Of a stretch of DNA of 64,000 bases, positions 20,450 to 33,424 are shown piece after piece (position 1 is the stretch's first letter; each line of letters begins with the position of its first letter). This DNA is from Hygrophila difformis (lineage: Eukaryota > Streptophyta > Magnoliopsida > Lamiales > Acanthaceae). Below the pieces are notes generated by a model. The model did no database searches. It had not been told where the DNA came from and saw nothing but the letters and a program-made list of their open reading frames with translations. The stretch covers positions 23,546,057 to 23,610,056 of the forward strand of contig JAOANR010000002.1 in assembly GCA_030278955.1 (NCBI GenBank), written 5' to 3'. Both the position numbers and the translations under genes were made by a program.

Positions 20450-21389
20450 CGTCTTTATAATGAATTTTTAACGCTGTTTGGCATAACCTAGGTTTTGATA
20501 AAATTGAGCCTATTGTGATATTGTTTGATTTTGAGATTATAAATAAGGGAGTTTGCTATCAAGTTGGTTGTTGGCATTGTTGACAACATTGTTGTTGAAT
20601 TACTCCATTGGATTGTTGAAAATTCTTCTAAGGGATTTATGTGGATGTTGTGAAAAATCTTAAAATCCATTGTGCACTATAACTTGAGTAACATTTCATA
20701 CTTTGATAGAGGGCGAATGCACTAGGGATAGGTTTTGCCTTAAGTATGCCAAGATGGCATTGTTGAATAAATTGTGCTAAAACAACGTTATTGTATGTGG
20801 GAATCTATACTTTTGGGTGTATCCATGATGGGTTATTCAAGGCTCCGGAATGTATTTGTATATGAGTCCGTTGCATTCTAGTCATGACTTATGACCAATG
20901 AGATATGCTGTATGGGAAATGATGTCCTATTGTACTTATTTACGACAATGGTTAAACTAAAGTTATGCTTTTAAAATTCAAGTATCCTTTTAAAGTTAAA
21001 GTTTATATATATGTTTGGATTAAATAACTGTGATGTGTATGATTGTTTTAAAAGTATTATTAAAATTTTATGAGTATCAAACCAACAGCAGTTGGCTTGA
21101 GTGGATGGGGGCTCTAATCGTTTAAGCAAAAAATTGCTTTGGGAGATGTGCCTTAATTGCCCTTGCAGATCCTCGAGGTATTAGTTTTGGGTCCAATGTA
21201 GCCTGAGGATACTCTGGTATTTACCTAAAAATTGGATGAGTATTAACCATAATTTTAAAACTCACTTCTTAAAGTGGAGAGGGTTGACTTACTCAGTAAA
21301 ATTGTATTGATAAATGTTTCGTGATTTCTTTAACAGATATCAAGGAGAATGCATCAAGCGCATGAATTAAAGACATTCACACTGTTAAT
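20450..21389 (+). repeat. LTR remnant related to the element at 55458
   Basis: Several blocks match the reverse complement of the LTR at 55458-58546. Examples are GGGATAGGTTTTGCC next to CTTAAGTATGCC, GATGGCATTGTTGA, ATACTTTTGGGTGTATCCATGA and the ACTTACTCAGTA block. The fragment is an old, diverged LTR in the opposite orientation, and the MULE at 21399-42914 appears inserted in it. Confidence 0.7.
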
Positions 21390-21398
21390 TATTTATTC

Positions 21399-21640
21399 AC
21401 AAAATGGTACCTGTTACCCTGTCAGAAAATGCCAGAAACTTTTATACCCGCCGCCTTACGGAAGTTAGTTTTTTATCCGAAAAGACTGAAAAACCTTTGG
21501 CCCGGTACGGGCCAAATGAAATGCCCGGGCCAAAGCTTTAATTAATAAACATAATTAGTATGCCCCTTGGCCCGGTACCCTCCACTTGGCCCGGAACATA
21601 AATTTTCCCGGGCCAAGTTAGGGTTATTTAATTCATAGTA
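21399..21640. repeat. Left terminal inverted repeat of the MULE
   Basis: Pairs with 42670-42914 on the opposite strand. The best-conserved block contains CCGCCTTACGGAAGTTAGTT and is followed by TTTGGCCCGG. Six copies of the GGCCAA/TTGGCC motif lie between 21500 and 21620. Confidence 0.85.
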
Positions 21641-21654
21641 AAATAGTAATTGTT

Positions 21655-21655
<1 letters not shown>

Positions 21656-21732
<77 letters not shown>

Positions 21733-22294
21733 TTAATTTATTTATTCTTTAAAATTATTATTTTGTATAAAGATTTTATAAATAAATTAATTTTTATTAT
21801 AAATAGTAATTTAAGAAACTATTTTTCTCTTTTTTTTAACCCACAATTTTTCATTTTTTTCTTATTTTCTTGCTCTATTTTTTTTCCTCTTTTTTTTCTT
21901 GTTTTCTTTTATTTTTTCTCATTTTTCTTTTTTTTCTCTTTTTTCTTATTTTTCCTTTTCTTTCTCTTTTTTCTTATTTTTTCCCTTTCTTTCTCTCTTT
22001 TTTCTTATTTTTTTCTTCTTCTTTCTCATTTTTGTTATTTTCTATTTTTTTTTTCTCTTTTCCTCATTTTTCTTATTTTTTTTGCTTTGTTTCATTTTTT
22101 CTTTCTCCCTTTTTAATTTTTTCTCATTTTTTCCTTATTTTTTGCTCATTTTTATTTTCGTTAAATTTCTTATTTTTCTCAATTTTTTGTTTCATTTTTC
22201 TAATTTTATATTTTATTTATTTTCTTAATTTTTTTATATTCTTATTTTTTCTTTTCTTTTCTCAATTTTATTTTTTTATATTCAATATTTAATA

Positions 22295-22348
<54 letters not shown>

Positions 22349-22350
22349 TA
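21656..22350. repeat. ATT and AAT arrays around a pyrimidine-only tract
   Basis: (ATT)n runs from 21656 to 21733 and (AAT)n from 22292 to 22347. Between them, about 21820-22290, the plus strand is almost entirely T and C in short TTTTTC-type units. Phe/Leu/Ser-rich frames over this tract are artefacts. Confidence 0.9.
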
Positions 22351-22379
22351 AAGACAATACGTAATTGAACTAGGCTCTC

Positions 22380-23097
22380 TTATGATTCATCATCAGATGA
22401 ACTATCACCATCACTGTCACCACAACCTCGTCATTGTTTATTCATTGCTTTTCCATATGATTTGCCCCCAGATGCAGGTGGATCTTTATGAAGGTAACTA
22501 CGACGCTGAGTTGATATTGCGATCAATCCGCTGCTATCCTTTTCCTCTGGCATCTCGCATTGTCCACTGAAAGGCGTCATGTAACAGAACCACTCTGCAG
22601 GTAACTTCTTGCTGTCGATGCTGCTGCTCAATTTCATCCACTTTCTTCATTTGTCACATTGCACACACTCACGATCTGGTTTATGTAGGGGATACCCCTT
22701 TTTCAGTGGAGTTCTATCCACATATGTATCTATATATTGATATGTTTTTTCACCGAGCCACTTCTCCAATTCAGCATAGGCTTCACAGTCCTGAAAGCCT
22801 TCATGCATGCTCTACGGTCCTGGTGCACCCGCTTCCATTTTGACCCTTATGATAGGGGAGGTGGTTCGAACTGTCGTCATTACCAATGCCGCCAAGGCCA
22901 ATATTGTCATTACGAATTGGGCGATGCCAAACGCCGCTGAGATTGAAAACTTGGCGGTCGGTGTGGTGGAGCAGATATATGATAATTGCCGAGTCCTCTC
23001 ATTCATCGCCTGTTGTAACCCTATAGGAGGGGGGGGGGGAATAATTTTACAAGTAATATTAGTAATTACAGTTTTATTAAGTATAGGATAAGTGTGC

Positions 23098-23181
<84 letters not shown>

Positions 23182-23971
23182 GCAACAAGAACAATAATAA
23201 TGATAGTAATAATAAAGATAACCAACCTCATTGCATAGTTGGACACCATGCGTGATTATGTCGACCCCTTGTATTTCTTCTCCCTATGTTCAACCTCTCT
23301 CAGCCGACTGCTCTCTTTCCTCCATCTCCCTATCCCCAACGGTTTAAAGGGTTGCTATGGTCCCGGTGCGCGCCGTTCGAATTCTATCCTTACAATAATT
23401 TTCTGAACGGCCATTACCAATGCCGCCCAGACCAAGTGTGACGCTTGTGAGTCGAACTGTCGTCATTACCAATGTCGCCCAAGCCAATGTTTTTTCAACT
23501 TGTCGCTACCCCATCCACCATCCTCAGCATAGGCAACATTCACGTTGATGATGTGATCGTGCTTACCGTTGATGCATGCCGAGTGTTCCAAAACAACAAC
23601 ATTCTTCGCAAAGGCTGAGCGATGCCGAAGGGATATGATAATTGCCGATGCCTCTCATTTCTCGCCAGTATAATTACTTTTGTAACCCTATAGGGGGAAC
23701 ATTAATTATACAAGTAATATTAGTAATTGCAGTTTCATTACAATTATATTTATAATAATACAAATATTATTAATAGTAATAGTAAGTGTAAAAATTACCT
23801 CTAGTGAATCATTGTTGGAAATTCATCATAGTAGCTCAATCTAACTCCCTTCGTTGATTACTCTTTGTAGCCTTCTGCACCATATGCAACCGAAATTAAT
23901 GGTGCTATCTACGTTGCTGGTGGCTATGATGGGGACTGTAGTGTGCACAATATTATATTAATAAGCGGCCA

Positions 23972-24064
<93 letters not shown>

Positions 24065-24277
24065 CCACAGTTAAGAAACCCGCCTGCAATCTTTCCTCCA
24101 AGTCTTGTGCAGGAGAGATTGGTGGAATATGGTAGGAAAAATATCTTCGCAGTGAGTATTCGCTGGCGGTACCGCACTAGCTGTACTTTGTTCATTTTAT
24201 TATACTTTGCCGATTTCTCTAATTCCGCATAAAGTTGGAAATTAACCTACAGTTGGACAACCGAAAATTCATAAATA

Positions 24278-24324
<47 letters not shown>

Positions 24325-24960
24325 TGATGATGAATAATTATAATAATAATACAACAAGAACAATAATAATGATAATAATAATAATAATAAAGATAATCAA
24401 CCTCGTTGTATAGTTGGACACCATGCTTCATTATGTTCCGACTTGCATTTATTCTCCCTATGTTCAACCTCTCTCAGCCTCCCTCAAAAAAGATTGGCTT
24501 AGAGTAATATTTGCCGAATTCGAGCTCAGCGATTCCTTTTTTGGGGGTAATATTTCTTAATATTCCCACTTTATACTCCTTGTCAAAGGCCGAGCGATGC
24601 CGAAGGCCCCCGACGGAGCGCAACTTGTCGGGAGTGGTGGTGGAGCAGAGTATGATAATTGTCGATTCATCGCATTCCTCGCCAGTATAATTACTTTTGT
24701 AACCCTATAGGGGGGACATTAATTTTACAAGCAATATTAGTAATTGAAGTTTCATTACAATTATATTCATAATGATACAAATATTATTAATATTAATAGT
24801 AAGTGTAATAATTATAATAATTTAAATAATATTATTAGTAAAAGGATAAGTGCGCATAATAATAATATTATAATAATAATAATAACGAAAAAAGAAATAA
24901 TAACTCGAATAGAAATTATAATAATTATAATCATAATGGAAAATAATAGTATACTGGGAG
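22380..24960. repeat. Repeated captured fragments between AAT arrays
   Basis: Blocks recur in direct order. One containing GTAACCCTATAGG followed by ACAAGTAATATTAGTAATT appears near 23015, 23675 and 24700. One containing CATAGTTGGACACCATGC appears near 23230 and 24410. One containing CGAACTGTCGTCATTACCAA appears near 22867 and 23451. Three AAT arrays (23098-23178, 23970-24062, 24283-24322) separate them. Around 23872 the plus strand reads APYATEINGAIYVAGGYDGD, which looks like a kelch repeat. The sources are otherwise unknown. No intact gene is seen. Confidence 0.7.
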
Positions 24961-25215
24961 GAAGATAATTATAATAAAAATTATTTATTATTAATTATCC
25001 AAGATAATTATTTATTAATTATTAATTATAATTATATTTATAATAATAATACATTAATTATAATCTATTATAATAATTAATTATAATTATTAATCTATTA
25101 TTAATGATTTATAATTAAATATAATTAATAATTATTAACTATTAATTACAATTATTATTTTATATATTATTAATTATTTATTAATAATAATGGGAAAATA
25201 ATTATTAACTATTAA
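24961..25215. other. AT-only spacer
   Basis: Almost pure A/T with TTATTAATTATT-type words and no coding signal. It separates the low-complexity left arm of the MULE from the promoter-side motif cluster. Confidence 0.7.
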
Positions 25216-25220
25216 TTATA

Positions 25221-25535
25221 TGCTTGGCCCGACGCGGTAAGGCCTGGGCCAAGCGTGGTAACGCCTGGGCCAAGCGTTGCGTCTTATCCGGAAATTTAAA
25301 TAAATGAAAATAAATGGAAAACCGCTTGGCCTGGACACTAATATACCCTGGCCAAGGGTTTTAATCCCGGGCCAAGTGGTAATATGCCGGGCCAAGCAGG
25401 CAGATAAGGGCTGTACGGATCCCCTCTTCTCCACTTTCCCTTTCCCTTTTCCCGCTTTTTCTTCTCCGTCTTCTTCGCCGTTGTTTGCAGCGCCGTTCCG
25501 GGCCAAGGGCTAAATAACCGGGCCAAGTTGAATAC
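25221..25535. promoter_or_regulatory. Cluster of CTTGGCCCGG-type motifs before the Ulp1-like gene
   Basis: About nine copies of GGCCAAG/CTTGGCC, mostly extended to CCGGGCCAAG, lie in 315 bp just upstream of the first exon at 25633. The same motif is in the terminal repeats and in front of the transposase gene. Binding sites for the transposase or a host factor are a reasonable guess; this is inference. Confidence 0.6.
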
Positions 25536-25632
25536 ATTTTCCGGCGCCGACGTCCCTTTCCTCTTCCCACCATTTCTCCGGCATCGTCTTGTTTCCCTTA
25601 TTCGGCATTATTTGAAATTTTAAGTTTCGGAA

Positions 25633-28600
25633 ATGGAGGATGCGAATGTGGGATCCGGAATCGAGAGAATGGAAATGGTGACTTATGATTCGTTGTTCGA
25701 AGCGTTGCCGGAGTCCACTGCGCCAGCACCGTCGCCGCCTCCGCCGGAAGTTCCGGCCCCGTCCGGCCATGACCCAGTCCGGGTAATTCGTCCGTTTTGC
25801 TAATTTTCTGGTTATTCAAACTATGAGTTTTGTTAGAATTATTTCAGTTTATGGAAATTACGCATTGGTTGATTGATTACTCGCATGAATTTTTAAATGT
25901 CTGTCGAGTTTGTGTTGTTGAAGTATTTGTTGGATTGTCGAGTTTGTGTTGTTGAATTATTTCCGGTTTGTGGAAATTATGCATTGGTTGAGTTTTCAGT
26001 CCGGACTATATGTTGCGGCCGTTGGAGTATTTGTTCGATTGTCGAGTTTGTGTTGTTGAAGTTCCAAATGATTTGTTTGATTATTGTGTTAATTAGTTGT
26101 CAACATGTGTTTATGTTGCTAATCGATATATCTAATTAATTTAATGATTATTGGTTGGCATGATTTATACAGTGGTGCTTGTTGGATACTTTACGGGAGA
26201 TTGTTGAATTTTGAAATTATATTTGATGTCTGACTTAGGTCGCTTATTTGATTGAATTTTCCGAAATTTTAATTGTAAGTTGTTGAATTTGTAGTAGTAT
26301 TCATGTTAAATCGTATATGGTATATTGTTGAAGTTCTAGGATTGTAATTGTAGAATTGGTTTCTGGACGAGTTATTTTTCCAGTTGTTGAATTATACTTT
26401 ATTATATGAATTATGAAGAAAAAATAATTTATTTATTATGGAACTTAAAAAAATATGTTAAAAATTTGATTTTATTAAAAATATTATTTTGATAAATCTA
26501 CTAAAATAATAACATCTATCATTTTAAATCATTTAATTGAGTTAGAGTTTATTAATTTTAGATTATAATAAAAATATTATCTTCATAAATATACTAAAAT
26601 AATAACATCTATTATTTCCCCTTATATAATGCAATAATATGACTAGAACACATCTGCGTGTGAATCGCATGGGGACTTCTACTATAGAAGACTATCAGCC
26701 CAGGGCAAGAGCCCGAAGCTGAACTTTTACCTACGATACAATAAAGCTATCGGCATCATTTTGGCGCGGTTAGAGCGGGATGCACCCGATATGATTGCAG
26801 AGTTGAGGGATTCATGCCTCGGTTATATTTTCAGAGGAGCTGAGGGCGACAGGCGGCCCAGGTGGTCGGAGAGTATCTTATGTGCACAGAGCATGGCGGC
26901 AATGTTGTCCTACGAGGTGGCATTCCGCCACTACGGGAAGGACGAGCCGTGGGGCGAGGACGATGCCCTATGGTTTCACGTGTGCGGCCATTTTATTCGA
27001 TTTGGACGGGAGGAGCACGCGCTCGTGACGGGGCTTCGTTATGGACCATCTGACTTCCAGCTGTATGCTGATGAGGAGTCCCCAGATGGAGGAGTATATG
27101 CTAGAAACGTTAGGATCCTTGGGAGCGGATCTATGGACAAGATCCGAGATGCTTACGTGGATGGGGCTTTCCAGCAATCACCCGAGGACACACTGAAGGT
27201 CGCTATGGTGATGACAACCTTTTATCTGGTATTGGGGCACGACGGCCACAGTCGGACTCCTGAGACATGGATGTGGCGCCTGGTCGAGGATAGGGTTGCA
27301 TGGAATGCATTCCCTTGGGGCTTGATGAGTTGGCAGGTTTTGAGACAGTACATCAAGGACTTCCCGGTGGAGGGCAAGGCGGACAGGAAAGGGGTCCACC
27401 TATACGGCCACTCCCTCTCATTTATGGTAAGTTGCATAACATCTATCATTTCATAAATGCATACTATGTTGTACTATAAATTACTGCATTGCATAACAAT
27501 CTTTCTATGCTCGTACTCATACAGGTGTGGATGTGCGAGGCCATTCTGGAGGTCGGCGCGTTCTATCGCGGATCCACTTCTGACCATCCCGATTTCCAAC
27601 GCCCGAGGATGTTGCGGTATTCTTATAGAAAGCGGACGTCTGGTCTGGGATGGACGACATTCTATACACCGAGGTTAGTTCGGTAATACCTTTTAATTTG
27701 AATGCACAAGTTCTCATCGGAGAGTAGCTTATACGTTTGTCTTCTGTATTGCAGCGCCAGTGTCATGAGAGACTAACCCCCACGGACGAGGAACTGCTGG
27801 AGCCATACATGATGGGGGTAGATGTGCCGACGCCGCCGGGGCTGCGATGGGTGCGGGCCCCTATTGACTTACGGACTAAAGGACGGAAGCGCAAATCCAC
27901 AGAGCAGCCGGAGGACAGGATGGGCGATGCTCCAGGCACCGAGCCACAGTCAGATAGGCCGGAGAGAGAGACTGATGCTCCGCCGAGCCGACGCTAGCGA
28001 GTCCCAGCATACTGCAGATACTATGCCGCCCAAGCCGACGCAGCATCCGATGCCGGACATGGAGGAGCTGGTGCAAAGGATCGCAGCCGCCGTCGAGGAG
28101 CGGGTGGTGATTGCATTCGCGGAAATTTTGGCGCAGACACAGCTCCAGTTGCGGAGAGACATTGAGCGCCAGACTGATGTGGTGCGCGACGTGCTGGCGT
28201 CCGAGATTAGGGTCGTTCTGCGCTACGTGGCGCACCCAGCTGTCGGGGATGGCGTGGGCGTACGGCCTGCTCCGGCGACGGGCTGCTCTGCAGAGCGGGA
28301 GGAGCGGATGGCATCATGGCACGGTTTGCCACTACCCACGCCCACGTAGCGCAGACGGATTCGGACTCACAAGACATACACAGTGAGGGGCCATTAACAC
28401 ATGTTTGGGAGCCTTCTGCGCCATCGGACAGTCATGGATCGCAGCTTCCGCATACCATGGGAGGTATTGTTAGCTTTTACTTGGAGTTGTGTATTGTAAA
28501 TTAGTTTATTCGGTTGTTTTCTTAAATTCTGCCCGAATATTCCAGAGCCACACACACATAGTTCGCGCACTGTGTCACACCCAGCTGCCGGTGCGAGCCC

Positions 28601-30844
28601 GGTCGTACGGCCTGCTCCGGCGACGGGCTGCTCTGCAGAGCGGGAGGAGCGGATGGCATCCATGGCACGGTTTGCCACCACCCACACCCACGTAGCGCAG
28701 ACGGATTCGGACTCGCAAGACATACACAGTGAGGGGCCAGTGACACATGTTCGGGAGCCGTCTGCGCCATCGGATAGTCATGGATCGCAGCTTCCGCATA
28801 CCATGGGAGGTATTATTAGCTTTTACTTAGAGTTTTGTATTGTAAATTAGATTATTCGGTTGGTTTCTTAAATTCTCCCCGAATATTCCAGAGGCACACG
28901 CACATGCTTCCAGGCGCGCGGACAGCCTGTCCCCATACTCCACCGCAGTGCCTCCCGATGGTACGGGCGCGGACCCAGGTATGAATTTTATAAACGAGCA
29001 TTTTATTTCGTACATTATACTATTGTTAGTAACACCTGTACTTTGATTCTTATAGTGTGGGGCGCGGAGAGGGTCCGCGCGGACACCGCACATGGGGCAG
29101 TGTATGAAGTCGATTCAGATGCTACACGTGTTGATCCCGGTAAGGCAAATAATGCTCTTTTGTATCGTGTGGGCCGTACCATTTCTTGTATTAGACGTTT
29201 TCTTGTATCGGCAGTAATTTCTAATAATTCACGTTATTTTCTAGTGACCTCGACGGATGCGGTGGGCCAGCCCATGTGACACGGTTCCTGGGACGGCACA
29301 AGCGTCCGGCGGAGTCACCCGAGCAGAGGACACAGGGGATTCAGATGCTGCACGCACACCAGTCCAGTGTATGTTGAAATTAATGTACTTAACCCGAATG
29401 TGTTGTTATTAAGTCATGATCGATTGAAATATTTACCATATAATTCCCCGCTTGGTCGTAGCTCGTGTAGCCGTGAACGAAGGCGAGGATTCCGATAGCG
29501 ATGATCCTGTGAAGTTTGTGAAGAGCGCCCAGGATCCAGATTCGGTCCCCTTCCGGACAAAGCGGAACGGAGTGCTCGCCCATCGTCTTCGCAGCCCATT
29601 CATGCGTCTCACCAGGCCACGACGTAATAGGCGGTTGGATGAATTCAGGTTATATTGCTTGAATGGCAAGTATAGGTATGTATATGCACTTTTCCATCCT
29701 TTTGTACTGGTTCCATATATGACTCACTATTAACGCTTCGTCGTATGATTTATGCAAGCTGCGACGTCGGTACATCCGAGGCCGCAAACTCCCGCTGGTT
29801 TCAGAATTGGTGTCTCGAGACCTTTTTCTGGATGACACTGTGAGTTCTCCGTTTTGCCGATGAATTATGCATTACACACAGGAAAACATATATAGTGTCG
29901 TCTTATTATAATGTGTTTATATAGTAATCTCAGCACTTTTAAATAATAATAATAATTATCATGTACTACGTAGGAAATTATATTAATATATCCGGTCTAA
30001 TAATAATTGTGCACTTTAAATAAATTAATGATCCCTATAATTTGCAGCACATGGACGCATACCTAGGTATTATGCAGTTCAAGCCACGCTTCATCAACTG
30101 CATGCCGCGACAGACGGGGCCCAAGTATGTCTTGATGGATTGCGCGTTCCTGGTAAGTGTGTTTTGTTCAAAGTTGATCTCAGTATGTTGAATTTACTCA
30201 ATTGTTGGAAAAATGGTAGGCCCTTTACGAGTTATTATTATATTTTATTTTTGCTTTTACACAGTCGGGGTTGTTGCGTGATTGCTGGGACGAGACCATT
30301 AAGAAGCCTCTGTTTGACGGAAAAAAATTAAAGGAGTTGTCGCAGTATATAGTTGGTGGAAGACCACAGTGGGGTTCGACTGCACATTGGGCGGAGTTGG
30401 ACGTGGTTAGTGGATGGTCTATTTGTTGATTACGAAACTCAATGTTCCCGTGCACTACTTTACCATACAGTGGGTTCGCAACATGTCATATGCCCATGGC
30501 ACATCCGACAGCACTGGGCCATTGTCCGGATCCGATTGGACAGCCGGACGATATTCTTCCATGACAGCATATGCACGCCCAGTGATGCTCAGAGACCCGA
30601 GAAGGAGCAGTTGGTGGTAGCCCGGTTCGAAGACCTCGGGCCATTGTGCACCATCATTCCATCGCTGCTCCAGCATACCGGATACTACCAGCATCGGCCC
30701 GATCTTCCGTACCGCGAGACCTCGGACATCTCCTTTCCGGAAGAAGGTACTGTCATCCCGCAGAGCGACAGCTCCTCATGGGACCCGCTTGCACTCTTGA
30801 CCGCCAAGTACATTTTGGAGGGCAAATTCCCCGACTTCAGATGA
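25633..30844 (+). pseudogene. DUF1985/Ulp1-like cysteine protease gene carried by the MULE
   Basis: Exon 1 (25633-25782) starts MEDANVGSGIERMEMV and is in phase with exon 2 (26704-27426), a DUF1985/plant-mobile-type domain (LRDSCLGYIF, YEVAFRHYG, FGREEHALVTGLRYG, TFYLVLGHDG). Exon 3 (27525-27673) continues with VWMCEAILEVGAFYRG. A coiled-coil linker follows near 28040-28230 and acidic or basic exons at 28.9-29.8 kb. The Ulp1 C48 peptidase part is at about 30050-30844 (QFKPRFINCMPRQTGP, ICPWHIRQHWAIVRIRL, IFFHDS, AKYILEGKFPDF). The catalytic His (QHW) and Asp (FHDS) are present, but the Cys position reads TGG (Trp) at 30779-30781. I cannot join exons 3 and 4 in frame. Ulp1 enzymes remove SUMO; this copy is unlikely to do so. 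Confidence 0.72.
28233..28905 (+). repeat. Tandem duplication of an exon and intron in the Ulp1-like gene
   Basis: A unit of 345 bp starting CACCCAGCTG at 28233 is repeated from 28578. Each copy holds an exon (CTGCTCCGGCGACGGGCTGC, then an acidic stretch) and its intron, ending with an AATATTCCAG acceptor. The copies differ at scattered positions. The result would be a repeated Ser/Asp/His-rich linker. Confidence 0.9.
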
Positions 30845-31295
30845 TACCGCTTTAGCCCAAAACGGACGCGAGAATATCAAGCATATCAGGTATGGCGTTT
30901 CAGCGCGGACGTACGTCAGCCCGGCATGTTCCGATTGCCGGATTCGCCCCCACCTACGCAGTTCGAAGTTGTCGAGTTCCCCGATTTGGACTCGCCATGA
31001 TTGTACATACCCACATTACGTAGATGCTTAGTAAATAATTTATTTTTTCGTACAATGCAAATATTACGCTTAGTGTTTTTATTAATGCTAATATAATTAT
31101 TTTATAATTAAAATAAAAATTAAAATTATTTTATAATTTTATAAAATAAATTAAAAAACACTATTGATTATTAAATATAAAATTATTAAATTTATTAAAA
31201 ATTGTTTGGGATGTACCCTAAGCCCTTTAAATCCTTTGATAGCCTAAATCCCAAACCTTTATTTTGAACCCTAATCCCTAAATCCTTTGAACCCT
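30845..31295. other. 3' end of the Ulp1-like gene and CCCTAA-like stretch
   Basis: GC-richer sequence to about 31000 is probably the gene's 3' end, followed by AT-rich DNA. At 31205-31296 the words CCCTAAG, CCCTAATCCCTAAATCC and GAACCCTAAATG form a degenerate telomere-like run. No further gene is seen. Confidence 0.5.
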
Positions 31296-31460
31296 AAATG
31301 CTACTCTCTGTGTTCCATGAGTATAATTTCTGCTAGCGAATCGTGTCCTTGTTCCCTTGTCTGCCCCCAGCTAGAAGTTGGAGACCAAGGCTGTTCTCCT
31401 TGCCTGACCGTTCCATACTGTTTGAGGTTATGGAAATAGAAATTATCTTTCCATTTTCTG

Positions 31461-32389
31461 AACTCTTCTTCCCAAGTGAGGGGCATGCTGGTTGGCGCTA
31501 TAATTGCAGGCCGACAGTTTGATAATACCTTTTAAGTAGGTTTCAATCAATACAATGGTTAAACGGGTTTACCCCATGCCTGGAGTATGGGAAATAATAC
31601 AGAGGACGGACCAAAGCCTTGCGCACGAACATGGTGGACATTTCTACCACTACAGTACGGGACAGGGTTGGGTGGATATATTTTTGTCTAGTGCAGCGAT
31701 GGAGCCTTACACGGTAGCGGATAAGTCGAATACATGATGGGGCAGTGCAAACTATGCCAATCAGCATGAATCATCTAAAAGTTCTGCAAGAAAAGATCTC
31801 TTACACCAAAGAATGACTTTTCCACCCATACACTGCGCTATCTAACTATGAGCTCGTGATGAAAAATATGGAGCTTGTAGCGGATAGAATCTCTTAAAGC
31901 CAGAAGATTCTCGAGATGGAAATATAATTTTGTTCTAGAACTCCACTGTGCACCATCACAGATTCTATCCGCTACAAGCTCCATATTTTTCATCTCGAAC
32001 TCATAGTTAGATAGCGCAGTGTATGGGTGGAAAAGCCATTCTTTGGTGTAAGAGATCTTTTCTTGCAGAATTTTTAGATGATTCATGCTGATTGGCATAG
32101 TTTGCACTGCCCCATCATGTATTCGACTTATTCGCTACCGTGTAAGGCTCCATCGCTGCACTAGACAAAATATATCCACCCAACCCTGTCCCGTACTGTA
32201 GTGGCAGAAATGTCCACCATGTTCGTGTGCAAGGCTTTGGTCCGTCCTCTGCATTATTTCCCATACTCCAGGCACGGGGTACACCCGTTTAACCATTGTA
32301 TTAATTGAAACCTACTTAAAAGGTATTATCAAACTGTCGGCCTGCAATATAGCGCCAACCAGCATGTCCCTCACTTTGGAAGAAGAGTT
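31461..32389. repeat. Long hairpin A
   Basis: Arms 31461-31892 and 31960-32389 are inverted copies separated by 67 bases. The arms stay alignable over more than 400 bp with few differences. On the minus strand the outer left side reads TWEEEFRKWKDNFYFHNL (with 31301-31460), a CLASSY3/4-like SNF2 segment. The inner part matches part of hairpin D (both contain CGAACATGGTGGACATTTC). A transcript from either strand would fold into a long stem. Confidence 0.93.
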
Positions 32390-32590
32390 ATGTGAGTCGG
32401 GCGTGTTTTAGTTTCCACATGTGCGCACCTAATGCCTTTCGCACGAACATGGTGAACATTTCTTAAGGCTGCCCACTCCAACATTTCTTAAGGCTTACAT
32501 ATAATCTCTGTACAGGTGGGACGGTTAGTGACCGTCACTCTCTGATGCCTTCAGGCAATCCGCTAACAATCGGATACCGAGGAAGAGGAG

Positions 32591-33299
32591 GATGCGGTGT
32601 GGGACGACGTCCTCCGGCGTTCCGACTAAGGGCCATGGCGAATCGGGACATCCACTGATGTACAATTACTCCTCGACGATCCAAAATTTCTTCAGCATTT
32701 CTTATGTCGAAAATGCTCAAACTCTGCCAACTTCAGGTATGCATGCGACCATGTTGTTCGGCGAGGTTATGGGTAACTGCTTCGCCCTCACGCTCCTTGG
32801 CATGTTTTCCCGCGTCGAGGTCCGTATGGAGAAATATTGCAGCCGGTCGTCCTTAGCCCACTTTTCCATTAATCTGCATGACCCGAAAGTTCTAGATTGC
32901 CCAATATGCATTGATGAAATCTAGACATGCCAAGTTCAGGTATGAAATGTTGGTTTGTCTAGATTTCATCAAAACATATGGGGCAATCTAGACCTTCCGG
33001 GCCATGCAGATTAATGGAAAAGTGAGCCAAGGACGACCGGCTGCAATATTCCTCCATACGGACGTCGACGTGAGAAAACATGCAAAGGAGCGTGAGAGCG
33101 AAGCAGTTACCCAAAACCTCGCCGAAGATCATTGTCGCCTGCATACCTGAAGTTGGGAAAGAGTTTGAGCATTCGCGTCATAAGAATGCTGAAGATGTTT
33201 CGAATAGCCCAGGACTAATTGTCCATCAGTGGAGTACATCCTGATTCTTGTCCCCTCGTCCGAACGCCAAAGCATTTCACCCCGCACCGCAACCTCATC
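32591..33299. repeat. Long hairpin B
   Basis: Arms 32591-32927 and 32956-33299 with a 28-base loop. Both arms read, with differences, INLHxPxxLDCPICxDEI near the loop and FGEVxGNCFALTLLxMFS further out. The protein of origin is not recognised. The arms carry more differences than those of hairpin A. Confidence 0.92.
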
Positions 33300-33424
33300 T
33301 GACTCGCCGGCCAATCGTTGCAACGTGCCAATTGGACTCGCGCCTCAAATGACTGAACAGATGTTAGTCTCGTGCTCGCGGCAAGCGTTACCTTCTCGAA
33401 CAGGCCTGAGCATGATGATGCACG

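Noticed and set aside
21763..22292. Phe/Leu/Ser-rich open frames as membrane proteins
   Set aside because: They overlap in three frames on a T/C-only tract and are by-products of low complexity.
22812..24467. Ile-, Leu- and Tyr-rich open frames
   Set aside because: They are translations of (AAT)n arrays.
32881..32927. RING finger suggested by CPICxDEI
   Set aside because: Only the first Cys pair is present before a stop, and both hairpin arms end there, so no ring can form.
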